In this document: positions 14,262 to 23,009 of the stretch, one piece after another
Layout: each line of letters begins with the position of its first letter
Position numbering within the stretch: position 1 is the stretch's first letter
DNA from: CAVYPR01 sp052145775
GTDB lineage: Bacteria > Actinomycetota > Acidimicrobiia > Acidimicrobiales > RAAP-2
NCBI GenBank assembly: GCA_052145775.1
Contig: JBKQNY010000190.1
Coordinates: 1-33,779, forward strand
Direction of reading: 5' to 3'
Length of the DNA stretch: 33,779 nt
The notes under the pieces: generated by a model
What the model was told of the DNA's origin: nothing
Databases searched by the model: none
What the model saw: the letters and a program-made list of their open reading frames with translations, nothing else
Made by a program: the position numbers and the translations under genes

Positions 14262-16976
14262 ATGGCACGCAACGACACCCAGCCCACGTCCGGCGCCTCC
14301 CACCCCGACAGCTTCCGGTCCCGGTCGAGCTTGTCGGTGGGCGATCGCAGCTTCGAGATCTTCCGGCTCGACGCCGAACCGCTCGCCGGCCACGGCGTGG
14401 AGCGGCTCCCCTACAGCGTGAAGGTGCTGCTCGAGAACCTGCTCCGCCACGAGGACGGCGTGCAGGTGTCGGCCGCCGACGTGGCCGCGGTCGCCGACTG
14501 GGGCCGGCGCCCTGAGGCCCATGGGTCGGGTGCCGGCGACGATGCCAAAGAGATCGCCTTCTCCCCCGAGCGCGTGCTCATGCAGGACCTCACCGGCGTC
14601 CCCGGGGTGGTTGACCTGGCCGCCATGCGTGACGCGTTGGCAGCGATGGGGGGCGACCCCTCGCGCATCAACCCGCTGGTCCCCGTCGAGCTGGTCATTG
14701 ACCACTCGGTGATCGCCGAGCGCTCGGGCCACTCGGGCTCCTTCGCAGAGAACGTCAGGATCGAGTACGAGCGCAACCTGGAGCGCTACAAGTTGCTGCG
14801 GTGGGCGCAGGGCTCATTCGACGGGTTCCGGGTGGTCCCCCCGGGCACCGGCATCTGCCACCAGGTGAACCTCGAATACCTGTCACGGGTGGTCTTCGCA
14901 ACCCCCGACGGTCGCGCCTACTGCGACACCCTGGTCGGCCTCGACTCGCACACCACCATGGTGAACGGGTTGGGTGTGCTGGGCTGGGGGGTGGGCGGCA
15001 TCGAGGCCGAGGCGGCCATGCTGGGCCAGCCGATCTCGATGCTGCTGCCGCCGGTGGTCGGGCTGCGATTGGTCGGCGAGCTGACCGAGGGGACCACCGC
15101 CACCGACCTCGTGCTGACCATCACCGAGCTCCTCCGCCGCCACGGAGTAGTGGGCGCGTTCGTCGAGGCCTTCGGCCCCGGGGTCGCCGCGGTGCCGCTG
15201 GAGACCCGGGCCACCGTCGGCAACATGTCGCCCGAGTACGGGGCCACCTGCACGATCTTCCCCATCGATGGGGCCACCATCGACTACCTGCGGTTCACCG
15301 GTCGGGACGAGGACCACCTCGCCTTGGTCGAGGCCTACGCCAAGGAGCAGGGGCTGTGGCACGAGCCGGCCGCAGACGAGCCGGCCTACTCCGAGACGGT
15401 GGAGCTCGACCTCTCCACCATCCAGCCAAGTCTGGCCGGTCCCGCCCGCCCCCAGGACCGGGTCTCACTGGTCGGCGCCGGCCGGGCGTTCCGCGAGACC
15501 TTGGGCCGGGAGCCCCGCTCGGCCCCCGAGCCCGGTGAGGGGGACCACCGGCTCTCCGACGGCGACGTGGTGATAGCCGCCATCACCAGCTGCACCAACA
15601 CCTCCAACCCCCAGGTGCTGGTGGCGGCCGGGCTCCTGGCCAAGCGGGCGGTCGAGCGCGGGCTCTCGTCCAAGCCTTGGGTGAAAGCCTCCCTGGCCCC
15701 CGGCTCCCGGGTGGTCATGGACTACCTGGGCCGGGCGGGGCTGACCGGACCGCTCGAGCAGCTCGGCTTCTACCTGGTGGGCTTCGGCTGCACCACCTGC
15801 ATCGGCAACTCCGGGCCGCTCCTCCCCGGCGAGTCCGAGGCCGTCCAGGAGCACGAGCTGTCGGTCGTCTCGGTGCTCTCGGGCAACCGGAACTTCGAGG
15901 GCCGGATCCACCCTGACGTCCGGATGAACTACCTGGCCTCCCCGCCGCTGGTGGTCGCCTATGCGCTGGCCGGCACCATGGACATCGACCTGTCCACGGA
16001 CCCCATCGGCACCAACACCAAGGGCCAGCCGGTCCACCTCGCCGACCTCTGGCCGAGCGACCGGGAGGTGGCCGACGTCATTAGAGCGTCCCTCACCTCC
16101 GACGAGTTCCGGACCCGCTACGCCTCGGTCTTCGAGGGGGACGAACTCTGGCGAGCTGTGCCGGTGGCCGAGGGTGAGACGTTCGCCTGGGACGCCGGCT
16201 CGACCTACGTGCTCCAGCCACCCTATTTCGAGGGTATGGCGGCCGAGCCCGGCCCCCTCACCGACATCAGCGGCGCCCGGGTCCTGGCCGTGCTCGGCGA
16301 CAGCGTGACCACCGACCACATCTCCCCGGCCGGCTCGATCCGTGCCACCTCGCCGGCCGGCGAATACCTGACCGCCCACGGGGTGGCTCGGGAGGACTTC
16401 AACTCCTACGGCACCCGACGGGGCAACCACGAGGTCATGGTGCGCGGCACCTTCGCCAACGTCCGGCTGCGCAATCAGCTGGTCCCGGGAACCGAGGGCG
16501 GCTTCACCCTCCACCTCCCCGACGGCGAGGGGACGACCATCTTCGACGCCGCCATGCAGTACCAGCGCGACGGCGTCCCCTTGCTCGTTTTGGCCGGCAA
16601 GGAGTACGGCACCGGGTCCAGCCGGGACTGGGCGGCAAAGGGGACCCGGCTGCTCGGGGTGCGGGCAGTGCTGGCCGAGAGTTACGAGCGCATCCACCGC
16701 TCCAACCTGGTCGGGATGGGCGTGGTGCCGCTGCAGTACCTGCCGGGACAGTCGGCGGCGGCGCTCGGGCTCAGCGGGCACGAGACGTATGCCATCTCCG
16801 GGCTCGTCGCCCTGAACGACGGCGCCATCCCCAAGGAGGTGGCGATCCTGGCCACGGCCGATGACGGGGCCGTCGTCGAGTTCAGCGCACGGGTGCGGAT
16901 CGACACCCCGATGGAGGCCGAGTACTACCGGCACGGGGGAATCCTCCCCTTCGTGCTCCGCCGGCTGGCGGGCTGA
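14262..16976 (+). CDS. acnA: Aconitate hydratase (AcnA type)
   Basis: 904 aa, normal length for AcnA/IRP1-type aconitase, which isomerises citrate and isocitrate in the TCA cycle. Cluster ligands are C444 (ITSCTNTSNP) and C510/C513 (GFGCTTCIGNSGPL). Other signatures: GLDSHTTMVNGLGVLGWGVG (substrate region), GNMSPEYGATC, GDSVTTDHISPAGSI at the start of the swivel domain, NSYGTRRGNHEVM, and KEYGTGSSRDWAAKG with the substrate-binding Ser/Arg. ATG 14262 is chosen; the frame is open far upstream but that part is antisense to other genes. A weak -10 (CAGAAT, 14250-14255) lies six nt before the ATG. I found no ACA codon in the whole gene. Confidence 0.96.
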   Translation: MARNDTQPTSGASHPDSFRSRSSLSVGDRSFEIFRLDAEPLAGHGVERLPYSVKVLLENLLRHEDGVQVSAADVAAVADWGRRPEAHGSGAGDDAKEIAFSPERVLMQDLTGVPGVVDLAAMRDALAAMGGDPSRINPLVPVELVIDHSVIAERSGHSGSFAENVRIEYERNLERYKLLRWAQGSFDGFRVVPPGTGICHQVNLEYLSRVVFATPDGRAYCDTLVGLDSHTTMVNGLGVLGWGVGGIEAEAAMLGQPISMLLPPVVGLRLVGELTEGTTATDLVLTITELLRRHGVVGAFVEAFGPGVAAVPLETRATVGNMSPEYGATCTIFPIDGATIDYLRFTGRDEDHLALVEAYAKEQGLWHEPAADEPAYSETVELDLSTIQPSLAGPARPQDRVSLVGAGRAFRETLGREPRSAPEPGEGDHRLSDGDVVIAAITSCTNTSNPQVLVAAGLLAKRAVERGLSSKPWVKASLAPGSRVVMDYLGRAGLTGPLEQLGFYLVGFGCTTCIGNSGPLLPGESEAVQEHELSVVSVLSGNRNFEGRIHPDVRMNYLASPPLVVAYALAGTMDIDLSTDPIGTNTKGQPVHLADLWPSDREVADVIRASLTSDEFRTRYASVFEGDELWRAVPVAEGETFAWDAGSTYVLQPPYFEGMAAEPGPLTDISGARVLAVLGDSVTTDHISPAGSIRATSPAGEYLTAHGVAREDFNSYGTRRGNHEVMVRGTFANVRLRNQLVPGTEGGFTLHLPDGEGTTIFDAAMQYQRDGVPLLVLAGKEYGTGSSRDWAAKGTRLLGVRAVLAESYERIHRSNLVGMGVVPLQYLPGQSAAALGLSGHETYAISGLVALNDGAIPKEVAILATADDGAVVEFSARVRIDTPMEAEYYRHGGILPFVLRRLAG

Positions 16977-16984
16977 CGCCCGCC
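16967..16984 (+). terminator. Hairpin terminator at the acnA stop codon
   Basis: ggcgggc tgac gcccgcc: a perfect 7-bp GC stem with a 4-nt loop that contains the TGA. It lies between convergent genes (acnA and the PIG-L gene) and could act in both directions. Confidence 0.55.
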
Positions 16985-16991
16985 CGTCGGT

Positions 16992-17744
16992 TCAGGTCGT
17001 CTTGACCACCCGGAAGGCCTCGCCCAGCGCTCCATCGGGCAGTCCGGCCATCCGGGCCGAGCCGCCGGACCACTCGCGCAGCATCGGCTCGAGGTGGTCG
17101 CCGTCGCCCACCTGGCTGCGGTGGCTGCGGAGGGCCGCCAGCTTGCGGTCGAACGTTGCGGAGGTCTCGACCACGATGTCGGGTGCCTGAAAGGCCATCA
17201 GCCACAGCTCGTCGACGGTGTGGGGCTCGAACCCCTCGTCGAGGAGCTCGGGGTGGGAAAAGGGGTTGCGGGCGTCGGGGTACACCGCGCACGCCGCCGC
17301 CTCACCCGCGGCCAGGTGGTCGGGGTGGCTCGCGTAGATGAGGTCCCAGCTGCGCTCGGGGGACTGGGTCAGCACCCTCTGCGGCCGGAACCGGCGGATC
17401 TCACGGCTGATGTCCCGCCGCAATTCGAGCGAGGGGACGACCCGGCCGTCGGGGTAGCCGAGGAAGGTCACGTCGGACACGCCGACCTCGGACGCGGCGG
17501 CCCGCTGCTCGTCCTGGCGGATGGCCGCCATCTCGGTGCGGGGGAGGGCCCGGTCGCTTCCGCCGGCGTCGCCGTCGGTGACGATGCAGTAGGCGACCTT
17601 CACGCCGGCCGCCGTAAAGGCGGCTACGGTCCCTGCGGCCCCGAAGTCGACGTCGTCGGGGTGGGCCGTCACCACCAGCACCCGGTCGACCCCGTCGTCG
17701 GGGGACCACAGGGGCAGCGGCGCCGGTGCGGGGGCTGCGGTCAC
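16992..17744 (-). CDS. PIG-L/LmbE family deacetylase
   Basis: 250 aa from GTG 17744. The zinc motif AHPDD (27-31) follows the first strand. SHPDHLAAG supplies the second His-Asp-His set. DGDAGGSD and FLGYPDGRV are usual in this family, which removes N-acetyl groups from glucosaminyl substrates (MshB/Mca in mycothiol chemistry, BshB, or antibiotic pathways). It is shorter than MshB and Mca (about 290-300 aa), so the substrate cannot be assigned. No ribosome binding site is obvious; it lies 22 nt after the helicase stop and is probably read from the same mRNA. Confidence 0.88.
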   Translation of the reverse strand: MTAAPAPAPLPLWSPDDGVDRVLVVTAHPDDVDFGAAGTVAAFTAAGVKVAYCIVTDGDAGGSDRALPRTEMAAIRQDEQRAAASEVGVSDVTFLGYPDGRVVPSLELRRDISREIRRFRPQRVLTQSPERSWDLIYASHPDHLAAGEAAACAVYPDARNPFSHPELLDEGFEPHTVDELWLMAFQAPDIVVETSATFDRKLAALRSHRSQVGDGDHLEPMLREWSGGSARMAGLPDGALGEAFRVVKTT

Positions 17745-17766
17745 CGACCGGGGAGAACCGTCGAGG

Positions 17767-19041
17767 TCACAGCACGCCCTCGTCGGGCGACGGCTCCCAG
17801 GCGGCCAGGTCGGCCAGGCGGGGGTCGTTGGAGAAGACCTCGACGATAGGGAGCCGCAGCCCCAGCCGGCGCTGGATGACCTCGGCCTCGACGACCTGAT
17901 TCCACAGGGCCAGGGTGGCCACGACCCCGGTCGAGCCGGCCCGGGCCGTCCGCCCAGATCGGTGGAGGTAGGCCTTGTGGTCCTCGGGCGGGTCGTAGTG
18001 GATGACCACGTCGACGCCTTCGATATGCAGGCCGCGGGCCGCCACGTCGGTGGCCACCAACACGTGCAGCTTGCCCGAAGAGAAGTCGGCCAGGGCGCGC
18101 TCGCGGTTGACCTGGCGGAGGTCGCCGTGGATCCCTGCAGCCCGGATGCCTTCCTTCTCCAGCTGCTCCACGAGCCGGTCGGCGCCCCGTTTGGTGCGCA
18201 CGAAGACGAGCACCTTGTCCTGCGGCCGGCAGATGGCGGCCGCCACCTTCACCTTGTCCATCTGGTGGACTTGGAGGAACCGGTGCTCCATCGCCGAGAC
18301 CGTCTGGGTGTTCGACACCACCTCGTGGTGGACGGGGTCGGTGAGGTATCGGGTGACGAGGCGGTCGACCGCGCCGTCCAGGGTGGCCGAGACCAGGAGC
18401 GTCTGGTGGGGCCGCTCGAGCCGCCGTAGTACCCACTCGACCTGGGGCATGAACCCCATGTCGGCCATCCGGTCGGCCTCGTCGAGCACGAGCACTTCGA
18501 CATCGGCTACCGACAGCTCGCCTCGGTCGCCCAGGTCGATGAGGCGTCCCGGGGTGGCAATCACGACTTCCACACCCTTGCGGAGTCGGGCCACCTGGCG
18601 GTCGACGTCGGCGCCGCCATAGACGGCGGCGATCCGCAGCCCCACCGCCTTGGCCAGGGGGGCCATCACATCGTGGACCTGGACCGCCAGCTCACGGGTG
18701 GGCAGTAGCACCAGGGCCGCCGGGCGGGCCGGACGGCCGGCCTGCGGCTGTCCCTCGGGCTTCGCCGCGGCGGTGCGCTGGAGGAGCGGGAGGCCGAAGG
18801 CGAGGGTCTTGCCCGACCCGGTCTTCGCCTTGCCACACACGTCTCGCCCGGCGACGGCGTCGGCGATGGTGAGGGCCTGGATGGGGAAGGCGGTGGTGAT
18901 CCCCTGGTTGGCCAGGACCTTGGTCAGGGGTTCGATCACCCCCAGGGACTCGAAGGTCCGCACGGTCTCGTAGGTGTCGCCCGCAGGATCGACCGCCGCA
19001 GTGTCGGCGTCGGCTCCGGGAAGGAGGCTCTCGGTCGTCAT
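17767..19041 (-). CDS. DEAD-box ATP-dependent RNA helicase
   Basis: 424 aa from ATG 19041. Q-motif FESLGV...AFPIQ (30-55), Walker A AKTGSGKT (72-79), PTRELA, TPGRLIDL, DEAD (187-190), SAT (218-220), then the second RecA domain with VFVRTKRGAD, VATDVAARGLHIEGVD and HRSGRTARAG. No RNA-binding tail extends beyond the core, unlike DeaD or CsdA. It unwinds structured RNA in the cytoplasm. TACCCT on the minus strand at 19132-19137 could be its -10, giving a leader of about 85 nt. Confidence 0.94.
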   Translation of the reverse strand: MTTESLLPGADADTAAVDPAGDTYETVRTFESLGVIEPLTKVLANQGITTAFPIQALTIADAVAGRDVCGKAKTGSGKTLAFGLPLLQRTAAAKPEGQPQAGRPARPAALVLLPTRELAVQVHDVMAPLAKAVGLRIAAVYGGADVDRQVARLRKGVEVVIATPGRLIDLGDRGELSVADVEVLVLDEADRMADMGFMPQVEWVLRRLERPHQTLLVSATLDGAVDRLVTRYLTDPVHHEVVSNTQTVSAMEHRFLQVHQMDKVKVAAAICRPQDKVLVFVRTKRGADRLVEQLEKEGIRAAGIHGDLRQVNRERALADFSSGKLHVLVATDVAARGLHIEGVDVVIHYDPPEDHKAYLHRSGRTARAGSTGVVATLALWNQVVEAEVIQRRLGLRLPIVEVFSNDPRLADLAAWEPSPDEGVL

Positions 19042-19416
19042 GTGCCCGCTCTCTCGGCATCGGCGGGGCCCGGCGCCGGCCAGGAGGGAGAAAGGGCCCT
19101 GACGCCCAACCGAGTGCTGGCCGTCCCCCCCAGGGTACCAGCGGGTGGGCATCACGGTGCGTCACCGCCGAAGGCGACGACCGCTGGCGCCGCGGATGGT
19201 GCCGGTGAGTCGATGGTGGCCGCGCCGGTACCGGGCGCCGAAGCTCCCGCTCTCCGGACTCGCGCGCCTGACCGGTTGGCTGGCGAACGAGGGGCCGAAT
19301 CCCACAGAGAGAAATCGCCGAACACCCTCGGAACCTCACAGTTCCCGCGCTCGGGGGTGTTCGCCGGGACGGCCTGCCCGGACTGGGGCCCGCGCCCCTG
19401 TACTACCGTCGGTTCG
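19042..19416. other. Intergenic region between divergent helicase and secreted-protein genes
   Basis: 375 nt. Apart from the possible -10 TACCCT for the helicase (minus, 19132-19137) I see no conserved signal, repeat or RNA. The plus frame is open through here but its composition and lack of start signals argue against coding. Confidence 0.4.
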
Positions 19417-20019
19417 GTGGCGACATCACGGCACATCCCCCTGGGCCGGCACCCGGGAATTCGCCCACATCCTCGGGCGAACCTGACGCGCGTCGCCGAC
19501 CGACAGCTGCGGTTCCGCGCCATCCGGCGGGCCGCTGCTCTCGCCACCGTCGCACTGGCACTGACCGGAGGGATCCAGGCGAACGATGCCGGAGCCGCGA
19601 GCAGGACCACCTCGACGACCACCACGACGAAGGCGGCAGGCCTCACCCTCAAGGCGTGGAAGAACCGCTACGAGTCAGCCGTTGGTGTCATCGTCGGCGA
19701 CATCTTCGTCGTGGAGAACACAGGGGCGAAGCAGGCTGACCACCCCACGAGAAAAGGCGTGCAGGAGGCCGTGTCGCACTGCCAGAAGTGGCATGGGAAC
19801 GCCACGCGCATCCCCGGGAAGGTGCCGGCCATCCCATTGGCGTCAGCGCAAGAGAGTTGGAGCGATTTGATCCACGCCTCGATCGCCGCCTCGTCGGGCT
19901 GCATCACCGCGCTCGAGCACGGCTCGCGGAGCGCCGGCAGCAGCTTTCTCAGCAATTTGGCGAGGGCCGAGACCTACGGGCACCGGCTGATCAGGCAATT
20001 GGGGTCACCCGCCGGGTGA
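19417..20019 (+). CDS. Secreted protein of unknown function
   Basis: About 200 aa if GTG 19417 is the start; the start is uncertain because the frame is open upstream and no ribosome binding site is seen. A basic segment (RVADRQLRFRAIRRAAAL) precedes a hydrophobic core ending GIQANDAGAAS, a long Sec signal peptide. A short Thr-rich linker (TTSTTTTTK) leads into a helical domain of about 130 residues with conserved-looking GVIVGDIFVVENTG and two Cys (SHCQKW, SSGCITAL) that may pair. I do not recognise the domain. It is probably anchored or released outside the cell. Confidence 0.6.
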   Translation: MATSRHIPLGRHPGIRPHPRANLTRVADRQLRFRAIRRAAALATVALALTGGIQANDAGAASRTTSTTTTTKAAGLTLKAWKNRYESAVGVIVGDIFVVENTGAKQADHPTRKGVQEAVSHCQKWHGNATRIPGKVPAIPLASAQESWSDLIHASIAASSGCITALEHGSRSAGSSFLSNLARAETYGHRLIRQLGSPAG

Positions 20020-20144
20020 TCGCAGGAGAGCTCCTCGACCGAGGGATCCTCCAGCGCCTTCGCCTCCCCGACGCCTCGAAGGTGTCAGATCCGCATCGGT
20101 GACGGCAACGACAACTCGGGCGGGTAGTGGTCGGGCGGCGGTCA

Positions 20145-20150
20145 TAGAGT
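20145..20150 (+). promoter_or_regulatory. -10 box TAGAGT upstream of bcp
   Basis: TAGAGT 35 nt before the bcp ATG would give a leader of about 30 nt containing the gaggaggt ribosome binding site. The -35 region is weak. Confidence 0.4.
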
Positions 20151-20185
20151 GGGACCGCTCGACCGAGACGACACGAGGAGGTCAG

Positions 20186-20653
20186 ATGGCGAGGTTGGAA
20201 GCTGGCGGGAAGGCTCCCGCGTTCACCCTTCCGGACCAAGACGGCAACAACGTCTCCCTGAAGGATTTCAAAGGGGCCGATGTGGTGGTCTACTTCTACC
20301 CGGCCGACGACACCCCCGGCTGTACCAAGGAAGCCTGCCAGTTCAATGACAACCTCCGGGCCTTCAGCCGGGCCGGGGTGAAGGTGGTGGGCGTCTCCCC
20401 GGACGGCGCGGCGAAACACACCAAGTTCCGTGAGAAGTACGGGCTGAAATTCCCGCTGCTCTCCGACCCCGACCACGAGGTCATGGCCGCCTACGGGGCC
20501 TGGGGCGAGAAGACCATGTACGGGAAGAAGGCCGTCGGCACCATCCGCTCGACGTTCCTCATCGACGCCAAGGGGGTCATCACCCGGGCCTGGTACAACG
20601 TGCGGGCCGACGGCCACGCCGCCAAGGTGCTCGAAGAGCTGGCCGAAGCCTGA
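20186..20653 (+). CDS. bcp: Thioredoxin-dependent peroxiredoxin, PrxQ/Bcp type
   Basis: 155 aa, full length. gaggaggt sits five nt before the ATG. The peroxidatic Cys is C46 in YPADDTPGCTKEAC and the resolving Cys is C51, the five-residue spacing typical of PrxQ. SPDGAAKHTKFREKYGLKFP and the RSTFLIDAKG strand match the family. It reduces hydrogen peroxide and organic hydroperoxides in the cytoplasm using thioredoxin. No regulator is adjacent. Confidence 0.95.
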   Translation: MARLEAGGKAPAFTLPDQDGNNVSLKDFKGADVVVYFYPADDTPGCTKEACQFNDNLRAFSRAGVKVVGVSPDGAAKHTKFREKYGLKFPLLSDPDHEVMAAYGAWGEKTMYGKKAVGTIRSTFLIDAKGVITRAWYNVRADGHAAKVLEELAEA

Positions 20654-20664
20654 ACCCCGCCGTC

Positions 20665-20692
20665 CCCCGCGACGAGGCGCTACCCCGCGGGG
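20665..20692. terminator. Hairpin between convergent bcp and Thr-rich protein genes
   Basis: ccccgcg (20665-20671) pairs with cgcgggg (20686-20692) around a 14-nt loop; it overlaps the stop of the minus-strand gene. Possible bidirectional terminator. Confidence 0.3.
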
Positions 20693-21486
20693 CTCCCTGG
20701 CAACAGGAACGTGACGGGGCCCGCGGAGCAGGTTCCCCCCGTCGCTGACTCGTTCTCCGTCGCTGAGGCGGCTGTTGTGTCGTACCCGGTGTGGACGGTG
20801 AAGACGGCGGTCCCCGAGGAGTCCGTTCCGGCATGCCCCGGCCGGCTCCCCGTGAATGCCACTGTCACCCCGGCACCAAGGTTTGACGTGAAGGTGAAGG
20901 TGAAGGTGCCCGGCGGTGTCGAGGCGACCGAAAGCGCACAGCCGTTGCCGACGGCCGTGTGCGCCGCCGCGGCGGGCGGGGCCGTGCTCAAGGAGACGGC
21001 CGGGGTCGTGGTGGTCGTGGTGGCCGGGATCGTCGCCGTGGTCGTGGTGGCCGGGATCGTCGTGGTGGTCGTAGACGAGTCCGAGGCGTGCTCGCCGCCG
21101 GGGACGGTGGTGGTGGTCGTGGACGGAGGCGAGGCGTGCTCGCCGCCGTGGACGGTGGTGGTGGTCGCCGAACTGTCGCGATTGCTCGCGGTCCGACCCC
21201 CACTCGCGGGGCCCGTGCCGCCCCCGCTCGCCAGAACCGCCCCGCCGGCGGCGAGAGCGAGGAGGACGATGACGGCCACGGCGATCACCCAAGTGCGCTT
21301 CCACCAGTCCCCGCTTTGCGGCTCCGCCCCACCGGTCGGTGGCCCCCCTGCGCCGTCAGCCCCCGCGGCCAAGGGGAGCGTCGCATCGGCGGCAGTGGCC
21401 CCACCGGGGCCCGGCCGTTCCCCGAGCGAGGGCGGGACTCCTCCTGGGGACTCGGTCGATCCGGGGAATTGTGGTGTGCTGCTCAT
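20680..21486 (-). CDS. Single-span membrane protein with Thr-rich repeat linker
   Basis: 268 aa from ATG 21486, with GGGAG five nt upstream. A cytoplasmic Pro/Gly-rich tail (1-60) is followed by a membrane span (about 63-86, WVIAVAVIVLLALAAGGAVL). An extracellular linker holds two tandem repeat families: a 16-residue unit with PGGEHAS/HGGEHAS between Thr runs, and a 9-residue unit IPATTTTAT. The C-terminal domain (about 175-268) is beta rich with two Cys (NGCALSV, GGTCSAGP). It resembles an Ig-like surface domain without a clear family match. Its role is probably cell-surface display. Confidence 0.65.
   Translation of the reverse strand: MSSTPQFPGSTESPGGVPPSLGERPGPGGATAADATLPLAAGADGAGGPPTGGAEPQSGDWWKRTWVIAVAVIVLLALAAGGAVLASGGGTGPASGGRTASNRDSSATTTTVHGGEHASPPSTTTTTVPGGEHASDSSTTTTTIPATTTTATIPATTTTTTPAVSLSTAPPAAAAHTAVGNGCALSVASTPPGTFTFTFTSNLGAGVTVAFTGSRPGHAGTDSSGTAVFTVHTGYDTTAASATENESATGGTCSAGPVTFLLPGSPAG
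21014..21067. repeat. 27-bp tandem repeat, two copies
   Basis: Copies at 21014-21040 and 21041-21067 differ at two positions. They encode the IPATTTT units of the extracellular linker on the minus strand. Confidence 0.85.
21083..21167. repeat. 48-bp tandem repeat, about 1.8 copies
   Basis: gaggcgtgctcgccgccg starts at 21083 and again at 21131, with nearly identical following sequence to 21167. It encodes the 16-residue GGEHAS units in frame. Confidence 0.85.
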
Positions 21487-21735
21487 CGGGGCTCCCGTCC
21501 GGACTGCCGCTGGGCACAGTGACGCGGACGATGACTCGTGGTGTGGCTCCCACCGGTCACCGAGGGGAATGGGAGGCTTGCTGAAGGTTCTGGTTGATCG
21601 CACTGCGGCGGCACAGTATGCACCGCCACGGAAAACCCCACCAGAGCACCTCCGGTGCGTCATAGACGTGGGCCCAGCGGTGTGCAGGCGGCTTCACGGG
21701 ATGCCGCGCTGGGGGTTTGGCCTACGCTCGGGGGC

Positions 21736-22821
21736 TCACTTGGTGACGTGCTTCACGAACCAGGCGGTGATGGCCGCCTGCCGCTTCGCCCACACGTACG
21801 GTGTGATGCTCCGGGTCTTGATGGTGGAGATGTCCGGGAGTGTGGGCAGTGCCCGGGTGCCGCTGGTCACCGGGTAGTAATTCGATTCGTCACTCTTTGT
21901 GCCGGCCTGCATGTCCTTCTGCCCTGTCGGCGAGAGGACGTAGTCGATGAATTCCTGCGCCTCTGCCTTCTCCTGTTTGGAGGCCTTGGCGTCGACGGCA
22001 ATGGTCGAGGGGAGAACGGTGACCGACGGCAGGTAGGCCACCGCGAGGTTGGGGTTGGTGTGCTGTTGGCCGACCGCCACCGAGCTCTGCAGCAGCGCCA
22101 GCTTGACCCTGCCCTTGGTGAGCGCCTGAATGGTCTGGCCGGTTGTTGCGAAGACCTTGAGGCCGTTCGCCTTCAGCTTGCTGAAGTATTGCTCACCCTT
22201 GGTGATGCCGTTGGTGCCCGCCACCTGGGCGATCATGCCGGCGATGAACGGATAGGTCGAGCCGACCTTCTTAGGTGTGGTGATGCCGATCTCGCCCTTC
22301 CACTGCGGGTCGAGGAGCTGTGCCCAGGTGGTGGGCGGCGTGGTGACGGCGTTCTTTGTGTAGAGGAGCGCTGAAGTGAGGGTCACGCCGGTGGGGACGA
22401 AGCTCTTGTCCTTGGGCACCGCGGCCAGTCCCAGCGAGTTCCAGGTGACCGTCGGATGGAGGTTCTTCACCAAGAGGTGCTGTCCGTCCATCGAGGCCAT
22501 CACCGTCGGGCCGTCGGTCCAGAAGACGCCCCACTGGGGATGGCTCTTGGTCGACTGGACGAGGGCGCTGAGTGTGCTGAGCTTGTTGGTGACGACCTGG
22601 ACCGGGATGCCCGTCTTCTGGCGGAAGTACTCGGCGACCACCTCGCCGTAACCCTCGGAGGAGTAGACGACCAACGGGTGCGCGGCACTTGCCGATGAGG
22701 CGCCGGCCGCACCCGGGGTGCAGGAGGCCAGCATGCCGGCGCCGAGTGCACAGGCGGTCACTGCGCACACCAGCCAGCGGCGGGGGAGGATCAGACGGAC
22801 GGCACCTTCACGAATTGACAC
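21736..22821 (-). CDS. ABC-type solute-binding lipoprotein (iron/AfuA-like family 1)
   Basis: 361 aa from GTG 22821. A basic N-terminus and hydrophobic core end in the lipobox LASC with C34 lipidated, so it is anchored outside the membrane. The mature domain begins LVVYSSEGYGEVVAEYFRQK, followed by GIPVQVV, then a VFWTDGPTVM strand, TTWAQLLDPQWKGEIGI, and the tail LSPTGQKDMQ, all typical of the Fe3+/thiamine/putrescine class of binding proteins. No permease or ATPase gene is adjacent, so the ligand cannot be assigned. GAGAGGAA precedes the GTG. Confidence 0.85.
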   Translation of the reverse strand: MSIREGAVRLILPRRWLVCAVTACALGAGMLASCTPGAAGASSASAAHPLVVYSSEGYGEVVAEYFRQKTGIPVQVVTNKLSTLSALVQSTKSHPQWGVFWTDGPTVMASMDGQHLLVKNLHPTVTWNSLGLAAVPKDKSFVPTGVTLTSALLYTKNAVTTPPTTWAQLLDPQWKGEIGITTPKKVGSTYPFIAGMIAQVAGTNGITKGEQYFSKLKANGLKVFATTGQTIQALTKGRVKLALLQSSVAVGQQHTNPNLAVAYLPSVTVLPSTIAVDAKASKQEKAEAQEFIDYVLSPTGQKDMQAGTKSDESNYYPVTSGTRALPTLPDISTIKTRSITPYVWAKRQAAITAWFVKHVTK

Positions 22822-22867
22822 GGGTTCCTCTCAGCGGTCCACAGCCGATTCTCTGGGTGAGGGCTGC

Positions 22868-22873
22868 ACTCTA
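22868..22873 (-). promoter_or_regulatory. -10 box TAGAGT of the solute-binding lipoprotein gene
   Basis: TAGAGT on the minus strand lies 46 nt before GTG 22821, leaving room for a ribosome binding site. No clear -35. Confidence 0.35.
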
Positions 22874-23009
22874 GGAGCCAGGAACGAAAAGATCGTGACG
22901 GCCCAGTGATGCGGGTCTGAATTCCTGGGCGACGGCCGGTACGGCGACTTGTCGGGGCGGGGTGCGCGGTCAGATTCTCCAGGTCACCGGCACCGGACAC
23001 TCCCGGGTC

